Position numbers and translations under genes: made by a program. A stretch of DNA of 64,000 nt from positions 536,501 to 600,500 of the forward strand of contig JADJJL010000003.1 of the NCBI GenBank assembly GCA_016710265.1, written 5' to 3'. This stretch comes from Saprospiraceae bacterium (lineage in GTDB: Bacteria > Bacteroidota > Bacteroidia > Chitinophagales > Saprospiraceae). The notes beneath the pieces are model-generated. The model worked only from the letters and a program-made list of their open reading frames with translations. It was not told the DNA's origin and did no database searches. This document shows positions 17,580 through 25,184 of this stretch, in pieces; within the stretch, counting starts at the first letter, position 1; each line of letters begins with the position of its first letter.

Positions 17580-18605
17580 ATGTCAAAATCAACCAAAGCA
17601 TTGGTTCCCCTCCAGTATTTATTCGTGTATACGGTCCCACTGACGGCCTGGTTTGCCTTGCAATGGGTAGGAATCTGGACGTGGAGTACGGTGTTCTATG
17701 TTTTTGCGATCATACCCCTGCTTGACCATTGGATTCCCATCAGGAATATTCGCCACGAGCATACCGGAAGTGAATGGATATTTGATCTTTTGCTTCTTCC
17801 ATCCTTAATTATATTGCCCTGGATCCATTGGCAGGCTTTAAATCTTTTACAACAAAATGCTTACCATTGGACCGAAATATGGGGCTTGGTTCTGGCGGTT
17901 GGACTTTGTAATGGTATTTTGGGTATCAACGTGGCCCATGAAATGGGGCATCGAAAATCGTGGATTTTTAAAATCTTTGCGCATGTGCTTTTATGCATTG
18001 CAAGTTATTTGCATTTTTTTATAGAACACAATTACGGCCACCATAAAAAAGTTTCCACGCCCGATGATCCTGCCAGTGCAAGATTCAATGAGAGCCTGTA
18101 CGCCTTTTGGTGGAGGAGCATCAGGCAATCTTATTTGAGCGCTTTTAAAATTGGGCAGCAGTTCGTCAGAGATGGTTGGTTGTTTGTAAATCCTATTTTG
18201 ATTTATCTGTTCGTGCAAGTCAGCGTTTATTTTTTAATTTATTTTTATTTTTCTCTCAGCGGACTTTTGTTTTTTTTGGGAAGTTCGGTAATTGGAATTT
18301 TACTGCTGGAGACGGTAAATTATATAGAACATTATGGATTGAGCCGCAGCAAAGATTTGTCGGATCGTTTCGAACGAGTGGCTGAAGAACATTCCTGGGA
18401 CTCGGATCATTTGTTGGGAAGATTGGCACTTTTTGAATTGACGAGACATTCGGACCATCACATGGATTCGACCAGACATTTTTCCAATTTAAACATCCGA
18501 ACGAATTCACCCAAGATGCCTGTGGGTTATCCAGGAAGTATGCTCACCGCATTTATTCCGTCACTTTGGTTTAAAACCAGAAATCCCTTGATTACCCGCA
18601 AATGA
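17580..18605 (+). CDS. AlkB-type alkane 1-monooxygenase (membrane di-iron hydroxylase)
   Basis: A 341-residue integral membrane hydroxylase of the fatty-acid-desaturase superfamily. AlkB proteins hydroxylate the terminal carbon of alkanes or related hydrophobic chains using rubredoxin. The histidine boxes are present in order: HEMGH, HNYGHHK, then NYIEHYG and RHSDHHMDSTRHF. Hydrophobic segments flank them. The length is somewhat below the ~400 residues of Pseudomonas AlkB. No rubredoxin gene is in the window. The ompA-like gene overlaps its end by four bases. A TAATTTTG element at about 17528-17535 could be the -7 box. Substrate is not predictable; xylene monooxygenase-like use is an alternative. 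Confidence 0.88.
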   Translation: MSKSTKALVPLQYLFVYTVPLTAWFALQWVGIWTWSTVFYVFAIIPLLDHWIPIRNIRHEHTGSEWIFDLLLLPSLIILPWIHWQALNLLQQNAYHWTEIWGLVLAVGLCNGILGINVAHEMGHRKSWIFKIFAHVLLCIASYLHFFIEHNYGHHKKVSTPDDPASARFNESLYAFWWRSIRQSYLSAFKIGQQFVRDGWLFVNPILIYLFVQVSVYFLIYFYFSLSGLLFFLGSSVIGILLLETVNYIEHYGLSRSKDLSDRFERVAEEHSWDSDHLLGRLALFELTRHSDHHMDSTRHFSNLNIRTNSPKMPVGYPGSMLTAFIPSLWFKTRNPLITRK

Positions 18606-19117
18606 AAAGGCAAGAATTTAAATTGCATAGTTTTTGGATGAAGTTAAATTTCACGGCCTTTGGTTTGTGGATGATTTTAAACTGCAACAACATTTTTGCA
18701 AAAGAAAATGCGGCACTGGTTTTTAATAGTTTAGATAAAATTGAAATATTAAAATCTAATAAAGAGTCCCAGCAAAATAACGATGCCATTGGGACCATAT
18801 ATTTTGGATGTGGAAAATCGCGTCTGAACAAAACTGCTAAAAAAGAAATGGAAAAACTCCTCTTGACCTTGCAAAAATTTCCTGAGACCATGATCAGCAT
18901 AGAAGGACACTCTGACAGCAAGGGAGATTCTATTAAAAATCAAAAACTATCAGAACAGCGAGCGCAGGTGTGCGTAGATTTTCTAATTTCAAAAAACATA
19001 TCCTCCGACCGTATCATGTCCAGAGGATTTGGATCGACCAAACCTGCAGTAGACACTGATACTTCTGCCGGACGCAAATTAAATCGTCGGACGGAGTTTT
19101 ATTTGATATCAAAGTAG
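18602..19117 (+). CDS. OmpA-family C-terminal domain protein
   Basis: A 171-residue exported protein with a hydrophobic N-terminal segment (residues ~12-35) that acts as a signal peptide. An OmpA-like peptidoglycan-binding domain follows (residues ~60-171): IEGHSDSKGDS, LSEQRAQVCVDFLI, RIMSRGFGSTKPA and GRKLNRRTEF are the usual landmarks, including the Asp and Arg that contact diaminopimelate. There is no beta-barrel domain, so it probably anchors something to, or scaffolds, the periplasmic cell wall. Its ATG overlaps the alkB-like stop (ATGA), implying translational coupling; the functional reason is unclear. Confidence 0.88.
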   Translation: MKRQEFKLHSFWMKLNFTAFGLWMILNCNNIFAKENAALVFNSLDKIEILKSNKESQQNNDAIGTIYFGCGKSRLNKTAKKEMEKLLLTLQKFPETMISIEGHSDSKGDSIKNQKLSEQRAQVCVDFLISKNISSDRIMSRGFGSTKPAVDTDTSAGRKLNRRTEFYLISK

Positions 19118-19138
19118 GGTATCAGAAGACTAATTAAC

Positions 19139-19597
19139 TCAATCAGTAAAAACCATTAATTCCCCTGCCATCACGGCAAGCATAATCACACGTCCCGTAT
19201 CCGTGATATTGTATTCGTTTTCATCATCAGGGCCGAGCGAAAGTTCGATAAATTCGACGGCGTCTTTTTCTTCGGATATTTCATAAAGTCTGGCCACAGA
19301 AGAGTTAAAATCTTTTTTTTCATTGATGATCTCCCAGGCTTTTTCTTCCGCTTCTTCGATTTGCTTTTGGGTATATTCTTTGATGCCAACTTCACGTTGG
19401 AATGTTTCGAACAACGCCGCAAAAAGAAAAATTAAATAATCGGCCTCATCATCGGTGAGAGATTCTGCATTGCTACCGACCAGTATATCCAGAAGCAATT
19501 CGTGTTCGGCTTCTATTTTATCCAATAGCTTTTCAGCATCTTTGGGTTTAGCTTCAAATTGCTGAATGGTCTTGTCAAAAGCGGCAGTTGTTATCAT
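19139..19597 (-). CDS. Conserved hypothetical acidic protein
   Basis: The start at ATG 19597 is chosen because it overlaps the stop of the upstream glycosylase gene as ATGA; a longer frame from 19663 runs inside that gene and is unlikely. The product has 152 residues and is strongly acidic and helical (EAEHELLLDIL, DDEADYLIFLFAALFETFQ, KQIEEAEEKAWEIINEKKD). It has no signal peptide and no recognised domain. Coupling to the AlkA-type gene suggests coexpression, not necessarily a DNA-repair role. Confidence 0.75.
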   Translation of the reverse strand: MITTAAFDKTIQQFEAKPKDAEKLLDKIEAEHELLLDILVGSNAESLTDDEADYLIFLFAALFETFQREVGIKEYTQKQIEEAEEKAWEIINEKKDFNSSVARLYEISEEKDAVEFIELSLGPDDENEYNITDTGRVIMLAVMAGELMVFTD

Positions 19598-20223
19598 ATT
19601 TCTATTTTTAGATCTCTGGCAGCCCAAAGATACAGACTTGCAGCTGAACGAAAGGGTTTCCATTTTTCTGAGCGTTTTTGCATGGCAGTCAGGATTTCTT
19701 TTTTGCTTCCTTCCAACTTAAAAAATTGAATCATCGCATTTTGAATTCCGAGATCGTCGACCGCAAAAACATCGGGTTTGGCTAGACAAAAGATCAATAC
19801 CATCTCAGAAGTCCATCTGCCAACTCCCTTGATGGCGGTCAGTTTGGTGATGATGTCTTCATTTTCCATTTCATGAAAATCTTCATTTTTCCATTTGTTG
19901 TTATGAAAATGTTCGGCGATGTTGAGAATGTAAGAAGCCTTCTGTCCCGACAATCCACTGGATCTTAAGTCTTCTACCGAAGTCTCCAGTATCTTTTTAT
20001 TGGATGGAAATCCTTTCGGAAACAAATCCAGAAATCGCTGGTGAATGACCCTGGCAGCTTTCACGGCGAGTTGTTGACTGATTATGGAGGAGATAAGATC
20101 TTCCCGAACCATGCCGTTGGCTTCTTTGAGATGGAGTCTTTCAGAGGGTACCAAATCGATGATCTTGGCCATGGTCTTGTCTTTGGACAGGGTTTCGATC
20201 ATTTTTTTATGGTAGAAATTCAT
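19594..20223 (-). CDS. DNA-3-methyladenine glycosylase II-type (HhH-GPD superfamily)
   Basis: A 209-residue base-excision repair enzyme that removes alkylated purines from DNA. The helix-hairpin-helix is in LTAIKGVGRWTSEMVLIF, and the catalytic Asp falls in FAVDDLGIQNAM. The LYLWAARDL end is typical of AlkA-like enzymes. It lacks the N-terminal AlkA domain of E. coli, as do many short homologues. ATG at 20223. It forms a two-gene operon with the downstream hypothetical gene. Confidence 0.9.
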   Translation of the reverse strand: MNFYHKKMIETLSKDKTMAKIIDLVPSERLHLKEANGMVREDLISSIISQQLAVKAARVIHQRFLDLFPKGFPSNKKILETSVEDLRSSGLSGQKASYILNIAEHFHNNKWKNEDFHEMENEDIITKLTAIKGVGRWTSEMVLIFCLAKPDVFAVDDLGIQNAMIQFFKLEGSKKEILTAMQKRSEKWKPFRSAASLYLWAARDLKIEI

Positions 20224-20311
20224 GCTTTACGATTAAATGGTAAAATTAAGCAATGAATAGAGATAGAGTTCAATAATTAAAAATAACTCTCTTTATTACC
20301 ATATTAATTAA

Positions 20312-20343
20312 CACAAAGGCACTAAGTCACAAAGGCACTAAGC
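20312..20343. repeat. 16-bp tandem repeat of cactaag type
   Basis: cacaaaggcactaagt and cacaaaggcactaagc are adjacent (15/16 identical). They are followed by gtgtcttcgtgtctcgaag. Related cactaag, gtgtcttg and gactcgaagacac strings occur again at 37.24-37.44 kb, so this belongs to a dispersed intergenic repeat type. Confidence 0.8.
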
Positions 20344-20395
20344 ATTTATTGTGTCTTCGTGTCTCGAAGTAACGCCACTGCGTCATAAATCTGCG

Positions 20396-20812
20396 ACTTC
20401 GATCATGCATTCTATAAAAATAGTATCGAATCGCAGTTGTAAATTTATGCCGCCATAGGCGGTACTGCGACAAACGACAACTGTTGGTCGAAGTCTGCGA
20501 CTTCGATCCTTTCTATAAAAATAGTATCGAATCGCAGTTGCAAACTGCAATACGTATTGTATCGCAGTTGCAAATTTATGCCGCCATAGGCGGTACTGCG
20601 ACAAACGACAACTGTTGGTCGAAGTCTGCGACTTCGATCCTTTCTATAAAAATAGTATCGAATCGCAGTTGCAAACTGCAATACGTATTGTATCGCAGTT
20701 GCAAATTTATGCCGCCAAAGGCGGTACTGCGACAAACGACAACTGTTGGTCGAAGTCTGCGACTTCGATCCTATAAATAAAGAAGTCTGTGACTTCGATA
20801 CTTCTTTATATA
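20396..20812. repeat. REP-like palindrome array with a 131-bp tandem unit, upstream of the RAYT gene
   Basis: Two near-identical 131-bp units lie at 20510-20640 and 20641-20771 (one visible difference, ccatagg against ccaaagg). A third unit, shortened by 31 bp, is at 20410-20509; the shortening lies between two tcgcagttg copies. Each unit holds several perfect short hairpins: GCAGTT-GCA-AACTGC, a GCCGCC/GGCGGT hairpin, and CGAAGTC-TGC-GACTTCG. A further gaagtctgtgacttc copy follows at about 20782. These hairpins recur downstream of the transposase gene. Open frames across the array are by-products of the repeats. Confidence 0.85.
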
Positions 20813-20880
20813 ATTTAATTTGAAATTCGATAGAATCAAAATCTGACAATCAGGATATCTTTGTAAGAAATCTAAAAGTG

Positions 20881-21462
20881 ATGCATGGTCACAAAATTGT
20901 CAATCAGAATGCTTTACATTTCATCACAATGACAATAGTTGGTTGGATAGATGTTTTTACAAGAGATATTTACAAAAAGATCGTTATTGACAGCCTTGTC
21001 TTTTGCCAAAAAGAAAAAGGCCTAATCATTAATGCGTATGTGATCATGAGCAATCATATTCATTTAATTTGCTACACAAGAGAGCCTAACAATCTTTCTG
21101 ATACACTTAGAGATTTTAAAAAATTTACTTCAAAAGCCATTATAAATGCAATCGATCAGTCAAATCCCGCAGAAAGCAGAAAAGAGTGGATGTTGAGATT
21201 ATTTGAGTATTATGCCAAATATAATAAGAATAATGAAACATATCAGTTTTGGCAACAAGACAATCATCCTGTTGAATTAGCTAGTCCAAAATGGATCAAT
21301 CAAAAATTAGCATATATTCATTTAAATCCAGTGAGAGCAGGATGGGTTGAAAATGCAGAGGAATATCTTTACAGCAGTGCAAAGGCTTATTTAGACCAAG
21401 AAAGTTTAATTGAAATTGAAAAATTAGAATTAAATAATACCATAGGCTTTATTGATAGTTGA
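20881..21462 (+). CDS. REP-associated tyrosine transposase (RAYT, IS200-like Y1 family)
   Basis: The start is ATG 20881; a GTG one codon upstream is possible. About 193 residues of the Y1/HUH transposase family. The metal-binding HUH-type motif is in MSNHIHLICY. The catalytic-tyrosine helix is AYIHLNPVRAGWV followed by YLYSSA, the normal RAYT ending. The QFWQQDNHPVEL segment is also typical. RAYTs cut and join single-stranded palindromic REP DNA (family knowledge). The flanking repeats on both sides, within 70 bp upstream and 25 bp downstream, fit that role. The frame is intact. Confidence 0.88.
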   Translation: MHGHKIVNQNALHFITMTIVGWIDVFTRDIYKKIVIDSLVFCQKEKGLIINAYVIMSNHIHLICYTREPNNLSDTLRDFKKFTSKAIINAIDQSNPAESRKEWMLRLFEYYAKYNKNNETYQFWQQDNHPVELASPKWINQKLAYIHLNPVRAGWVENAEEYLYSSAKAYLDQESLIEIEKLELNNTIGFIDS

Positions 21463-21482
21463 TGATTGAATTAAAAATAGAA

Positions 21483-21641
21483 ATAATATTGTATAGCAGT
21501 TGCAAATTTATGCCGCCAAAGTTGGTACAGCGAAAATCGTATTGTATCGCAGTTACAAACTGCGAAAATCGTATTGTATCGTAGTTGCAAACTGCGACAA
21601 ACAAACTTCGTTGGTCGAAGTCTGTGACTTCGATCCTTTGA
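21483..21641. repeat. REP-like palindromes downstream of the RAYT gene
   Basis: The stretch carries diverged copies of the upstream repeat: gcagttgcaaatttatgccgcc near 21496, two tcgtattgtatcg(c/t)agtt blocks, tgcgacaaac, and ttggtcgaagtctgtgacttcgatcc ending near 21638. The order of parts resembles the upstream array. It separates the RAYT gene from the end of pyrH. Confidence 0.8.
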
Positions 21642-21655
21642 TACGCCAAATGCCG

Positions 21656-22363
21656 CTAAATCACCACCGTCGTCCCAATCTTCTCACCTTCCACGATGCG
21701 GAATAAATTCTGATCCTGATTGATGTCAAAGACTAGAATGGGGATATTGTTTTCACGACAGATGGTGAATGCCGTCATGTCCATGACCTGCAAATTCATT
21801 TTGATGGCTTCGTCGAAGCTGATGGTATCGTATTTTTTAGCATCGGGATATTTCTCTGGATCCTTGTCGTAAATGCCATCCACGCGCGTCCCTTTGAGGA
21901 TTATGTCGGCATTGATTTCGCTAGCCCTCAAGGCAGCAGCTGAATCGGTGGTAAAATATGGATTGCCTGTGCCGGCGGAGAAAATAAGTATTCTTCCTTT
22001 TTCCAAATGCCGAATCGCTCTTCTACGAATATAAGGTTCTGCGATCTGTCTCATCTCGATGGCAGAAATCAATCTGGTATACACTCCATGGGATTCCAGA
22101 CAGCTTTGCAAAGCCAGGCCATTGATGCAGGTGGCCAGCATGCCCATATAGTCTCCTTGCACTCTTTCTATTCCTGAATCAGAACCCAGACCTCTGAAGA
22201 TGTTTCCTCCTCCAATCACGATGGCCACTTCGACCCCTTGTTTGGCGATGGTTTTAATTTGCTCGGCATAATAATTGAGCATTTTTGGATCGATGCCAAA
22301 CTGTTGTTCGCCCATGAGGGATTCGCCGCTAAGCTTGAGAAGGATTCTTTTAAATTTGACCAT
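21656..22363 (-). CDS. pyrH: UMP kinase
   Basis: Phosphorylates UMP to UDP in pyrimidine nucleotide synthesis; a hexameric cytoplasmic amino-acid-kinase fold. The start at ATG 22363 gives MVKFKRILLKLSGESL, the standard N-terminus; the longer frame from 22408 would run into the tsf terminator. Motifs: GGGNIFRG, QGDYMGMLATCINGLALQ, RRAIRHLEKGRILIFSAGTGNPYFTTD, and KGTRVDGIYDKDP. Length is 235 residues, as usual. It lies downstream of the rplM-rpsI-rpsB-tsf block but after a terminator. The frr gene often found next to pyrH is not here. Confidence 0.96.
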   Translation of the reverse strand: MVKFKRILLKLSGESLMGEQQFGIDPKMLNYYAEQIKTIAKQGVEVAIVIGGGNIFRGLGSDSGIERVQGDYMGMLATCINGLALQSCLESHGVYTRLISAIEMRQIAEPYIRRRAIRHLEKGRILIFSAGTGNPYFTTDSAAALRASEINADIILKGTRVDGIYDKDPEKYPDAKKYDTISFDEAIKMNLQVMDMTAFTICRENNIPILVFDINQDQNLFRIVEGEKIGTTVVI

Positions 22364-22406
22364 ATTCCGGGTAGAGCTAATTTTAAAAAAGGTAAAGATA
22401 ATGGAC

Positions 22407-22435
22407 AAAAAAAAAGCGAATGATTTTCATTCGCC
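22407..22435 (-). terminator. Rho-independent terminator after tsf
   Basis: On the minus strand the hairpin gcgaatga-aaa-tcattcgc (22416-22434) is followed by a run of nine T (22415-22407). It lies 16 bp past the tsf stop. A shorter T-run on the plus strand makes it potentially bidirectional. Confidence 0.9.
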
Positions 22436-22450
22436 TTTTTATAAATTTAT

Positions 22451-23287
22451 TTAACCCAACATGATGTGTTTGAATTCCGAGATGGTGAGATCCTTGTCTA
22501 CGGATTTAAGATAAGAGGCGATGGTATGTCCTCCGTCTTTTACAAACTGTTGATTTAGCAGGGTTGATTCTTTGTAAAATTTTTCCAGTTTGCCTAGAGC
22601 GATTTTCTCCAACATGGCTTCTGGTTTACCCTCTGCGCGGGCTTGTTCTTTGCCAATTTCAATTTCTTTGGCGATCACGTCTGCATTGACATCTGATTTG
22701 TCAAGGGCTACAGGTTTCATAGCAGCAACTTGCATAGCAGCATCTTTTCCTGCTGCAGAAAATTGTTCGCCGCTTTTATTTAAACCAATCAATACTCCGG
22801 CTTTATTACCCATGTGAATATAGTATTCCACCTGTGGGGCTTCTATTTTTTCGTAATTGGTCAATTCGATTTTTTCTCCGATGGCTGCGACTAGATCGGT
22901 GGTTTTGTCTACGATGCTAACACTACCTTCAAAAGGCAATGCTTTTAGAGCTTCCAAATCGGAAGGAAAATTGTTAAGAGCTATTTCTGCGATTTTTTTA
23001 GTGGTGTTGATAAAATCTTCATTTTTAGAAACAAAATCTGTTTCCGAACTCAATTTAACCACCACTCCGCGTGTTTTGGCCTCATTCACCATGGCTATAA
23101 CCACGCCTTCTTTGGCATCGCGATCGGCTCTTTTAACGGATAATTTTTGTCCTTTTTTACGTAGAATTTCTATTGCTTTTTCGAAATCGCCTTCTGCTTC
23201 GGTAAGGGCCCCTTTACAGTCCATCATACCTGCCCCTGTGGCGTCTCTTAGATTTTTAACATCAGCTGCTGATAAAGTAAAACTCAT
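22451..23287 (-). CDS. tsf: Elongation factor Ts
   Basis: The guanine-nucleotide exchange factor for EF-Tu. 278 residues. The N-terminal UBA-like domain has the signature LRDATGAGMMDCKGAL, and the second signature is VVVKLSSETDFVSKNEDF. The rest follows a single-repeat EF-Ts core with an inserted coiled segment. ATG at 23287, 47 bp after rpsB; last gene of the ribosomal operon before the terminator. Confidence 0.97.
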   Translation of the reverse strand: MSFTLSAADVKNLRDATGAGMMDCKGALTEAEGDFEKAIEILRKKGQKLSVKRADRDAKEGVVIAMVNEAKTRGVVVKLSSETDFVSKNEDFINTTKKIAEIALNNFPSDLEALKALPFEGSVSIVDKTTDLVAAIGEKIELTNYEKIEAPQVEYYIHMGNKAGVLIGLNKSGEQFSAAGKDAAMQVAAMKPVALDKSDVNADVIAKEIEIGKEQARAEGKPEAMLEKIALGKLEKFYKESTLLNQQFVKDGGHTIASYLKSVDKDLTISEFKHIMLG

Positions 23288-23334
23288 TTTTTAATATTTA
23301 TTTGAACAAGAATTTCGAAGTCTTGCGAGTTAGA

Positions 23335-24048
23335 TTAATTGGTTTCTGGTTGTTCTTCGTTTCCTTTTTCAGTCAATCCTTCTCTGATCGCTGCAGCAAG
23401 ATAGCTACTGATCAATTCGATGGATTTGGAACTGTCATCGTTGGCGGGAATTGGAAAGTCCACCAAGTTTGGATCGGAGTTGGTATCTACCATAGCAAAA
23501 GTCCTCACACCTAATTTTTCAGCCTCCTGAATAGCCAAATGTTCATGTACAATGTCAACCACAAAGATTGCGGAAGGCAATCTGTTTAAGTTTGCGATAC
23601 CACCAAGTACGCGATCCATTTTAAGTCTTTCGCGGCTAAGGGTTAATCTTTCCTTTTTGGTGATATTGGTCACAGAAGCATCGGTTAGCATTCGCTCAAT
23701 GTTGTTCATTTTTTTAACAGAACGACGGATCGTGGCAAAGTTGGTCATCATACCTCCCAACCAACGGTCGGTGACATAAGGCATGTTGATACTTTGTGCA
23801 ACTCTGGATACGATTTCGCGTGCTTGTTTTTTGGTAGCGACGAACATGATCTTTTTACCGGATTTGGCAATCTGTTTCATGGCAGCAGCGGCGCGCTCCA
23901 TGCAATCAGAGGTACGGTTTAGATCTATAATATGTACACCTTTATGCTCTTTAAAGATATAAGGGCGCATTTTAGGGTTCCATTTTTTGCGGAGGTGGCC
24001 AAAATGTACACCAGCGTCTAGCATTTGTTGATATGATGGTTTTTCCAT
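23335..24048 (-). CDS. rpsB: 30S ribosomal protein S2
   Basis: 237 residues with the standard start MEKPSYQQMLDAGVHFGH and signatures WNPKMRPYIF, IMFVATKKQA, YVTDRWLGGMMTNFATI and MVDTNSDPNLVDFPIPANDD. It binds late on the small-subunit body. In operon with rpsI upstream (43 bp gap) and tsf downstream. Confidence 0.98.
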   Translation of the reverse strand: MEKPSYQQMLDAGVHFGHLRKKWNPKMRPYIFKEHKGVHIIDLNRTSDCMERAAAAMKQIAKSGKKIMFVATKKQAREIVSRVAQSINMPYVTDRWLGGMMTNFATIRRSVKKMNNIERMLTDASVTNITKKERLTLSRERLKMDRVLGGIANLNRLPSAIFVVDIVHEHLAIQEAEKLGVRTFAMVDTNSDPNLVDFPIPANDDSSKSIELISSYLAAAIREGLTEKGNEEQPETN

Positions 24049-24091
24049 AATTCTTTCCTTGGTAAAGCTTTGAATAAATAAATAAAAAAAA

Positions 24092-24487
24092 TTAACGCTT
24101 ACTGAACTGTGAGATCTTACGTGCTTTGCGTCTTCCGAACTTCTTACGTTCTACTTCTCTTGGATCTCTGGTTAAAAACTTTTTCTCTTTTAATGGTCCA
24201 CGAAAATCGGCATCCACTTTGCAAAGTGCTCTGGCGATACCCATACGGATGGCTTCTGCCTGACCTTTAAGTCCTCCACCGTCGACATTGATCTTAAAGC
24301 TGAACCCGCTAGCACCTTCTATGGTGTTTACTGGATCCATGACTTTCTGGGCAATTTCTTTAATGGGAAAATATTGCTCAAGGGTTCTGCCATTGATCAC
24401 AATACTTGGGCTGCTGCCTTCTGATTTTCTGAGATAGACACGGGCTACTGCTGCCTTACGTCTTCCTATTGCGTTGATAATTTCCAT
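24092..24487 (-). CDS. rpsI: 30S ribosomal protein S9
   Basis: Start at ATG 24487 gives MEIINAIGRRKAAVARVYL, the normal S9 N-terminus; a longer frame from 24616 lies inside rplM and is rejected. 131 residues. Motifs GGGLKGQAEAIRMGIARAL and a basic C-terminus ending QFSKR, whose tail reaches the P-site tRNA. It begins 7 bp after the rplM stop. Confidence 0.97.
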   Translation of the reverse strand: MEIINAIGRRKAAVARVYLRKSEGSSPSIVINGRTLEQYFPIKEIAQKVMDPVNTIEGASGFSFKINVDGGGLKGQAEAIRMGIARALCKVDADFRGPLKEKKFLTRDPREVERKKFGRRKARKISQFSKR

Positions 24488-24494
24488 AAATGGT

Positions 24495-24944
24495 TTATAG
24501 ATTAATGATTTCAGGTTTTTGAGCTTGGTGATAGTGCTCAGGACCTGCGTAAACAAATAATTTTTTGTACATGGCGTCGCCCAATTTATTCTTAGGCAAC
24601 ATTTTCCGAACGGCAACTTCTACAACTCTGGTTGGTAATCTGTCCAACAGCTGACGAGGTGAAAAAGACTTTTGTCCTCCAGGATAACCGCTGTAAGTGG
24701 TGTAAATTTTATTGTTCATTTTTTTACCCGTAAAACGGACTTTGTCTGCATTGATCACAATGACATTGTCCCCACAATCGATGTGAGGGGTAAAATCTAC
24801 ACGGTGTTTGCCTCTTAAAATATGGGCGATCCTTGATGACATACGGCCTACAACCATATTCTCGGCATCAATCACAAACCATTTCCTCTGAACATCCTCA
24901 GGTCTGGTGTGGCTGGTTCTGTAACTTAAAGTATTCACTTTCAA
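24495..24944 (-). CDS. rplM: 50S ribosomal protein L13
   Basis: 149 residues. Signatures: KWFVIDAENMVVGRMSS, HIDCGDNVIVINA, GYPGGQKS, VRKMLPKNKLGDAMYKKL. The first gene of the rplM-rpsI-rpsB-tsf operon. It has a TACCTTTG -7 element 44 bp upstream of its ATG. Confidence 0.98.
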   Translation of the reverse strand: MKVNTLSYRTSHTRPEDVQRKWFVIDAENMVVGRMSSRIAHILRGKHRVDFTPHIDCGDNVIVINADKVRFTGKKMNNKIYTTYSGYPGGQKSFSPRQLLDRLPTRVVEVAVRKMLPKNKLGDAMYKKLFVYAGPEHYHQAQKPEIINL

Positions 24945-24987
24945 AAATTTAGATTAAAAAACAATATTCCCTATTTCTAAGGAGCGG

Positions 24988-24995
24988 CAAAGGTA
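24988..24995 (-). promoter_or_regulatory. Bacteroidota -7 element for the rplM operon
   Basis: The minus strand reads TACCTTTG, an exact match to TAnnTTTG. It is 44 bp from the rplM start. No clear TTTG -33 element sits at the usual distance, so only the -7 part is supported. Confidence 0.5.
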
Positions 24996-25184
24996 AGATT
25001 CTATCTTTTATTTTTACTATCTTTTTACAAAATATTTTTTCTAATCCCTTGAAAAAGAGTGAATATTTGGATTCTATTTGAAATTCATTGGATTTTGAGC
25101 CTTCAGAAAGAGTACATTGACGAAGCCAAAGGAGAGATTTGAATTTAGATAATTCTATCTAATTTGAATTCCTACGCCCGGAAC

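Noticed and set aside
19598..19663. Longer N-terminus for the acidic hypothetical gene (start 19663)
   Set aside because: It would overlap the glycosylase gene by 70 bp in another frame, whereas ATG 19597 gives a normal ATGA overlap.
20396..20780. Possible CRISPR array in the repeated tract
   Set aside because: Units are 131 bp, adjoining and nearly identical throughout with no spacers, and no cas genes are nearby.
20383..20849. Open reading frames over the REP-like tract
   Set aside because: Their residues merely repeat with the DNA unit; no domain or codon-use sign of coding.
24488..24616. Longer S9 reading from 24616
   Set aside because: It runs inside rplM; S9 always starts near MEIINAIGRRK here.
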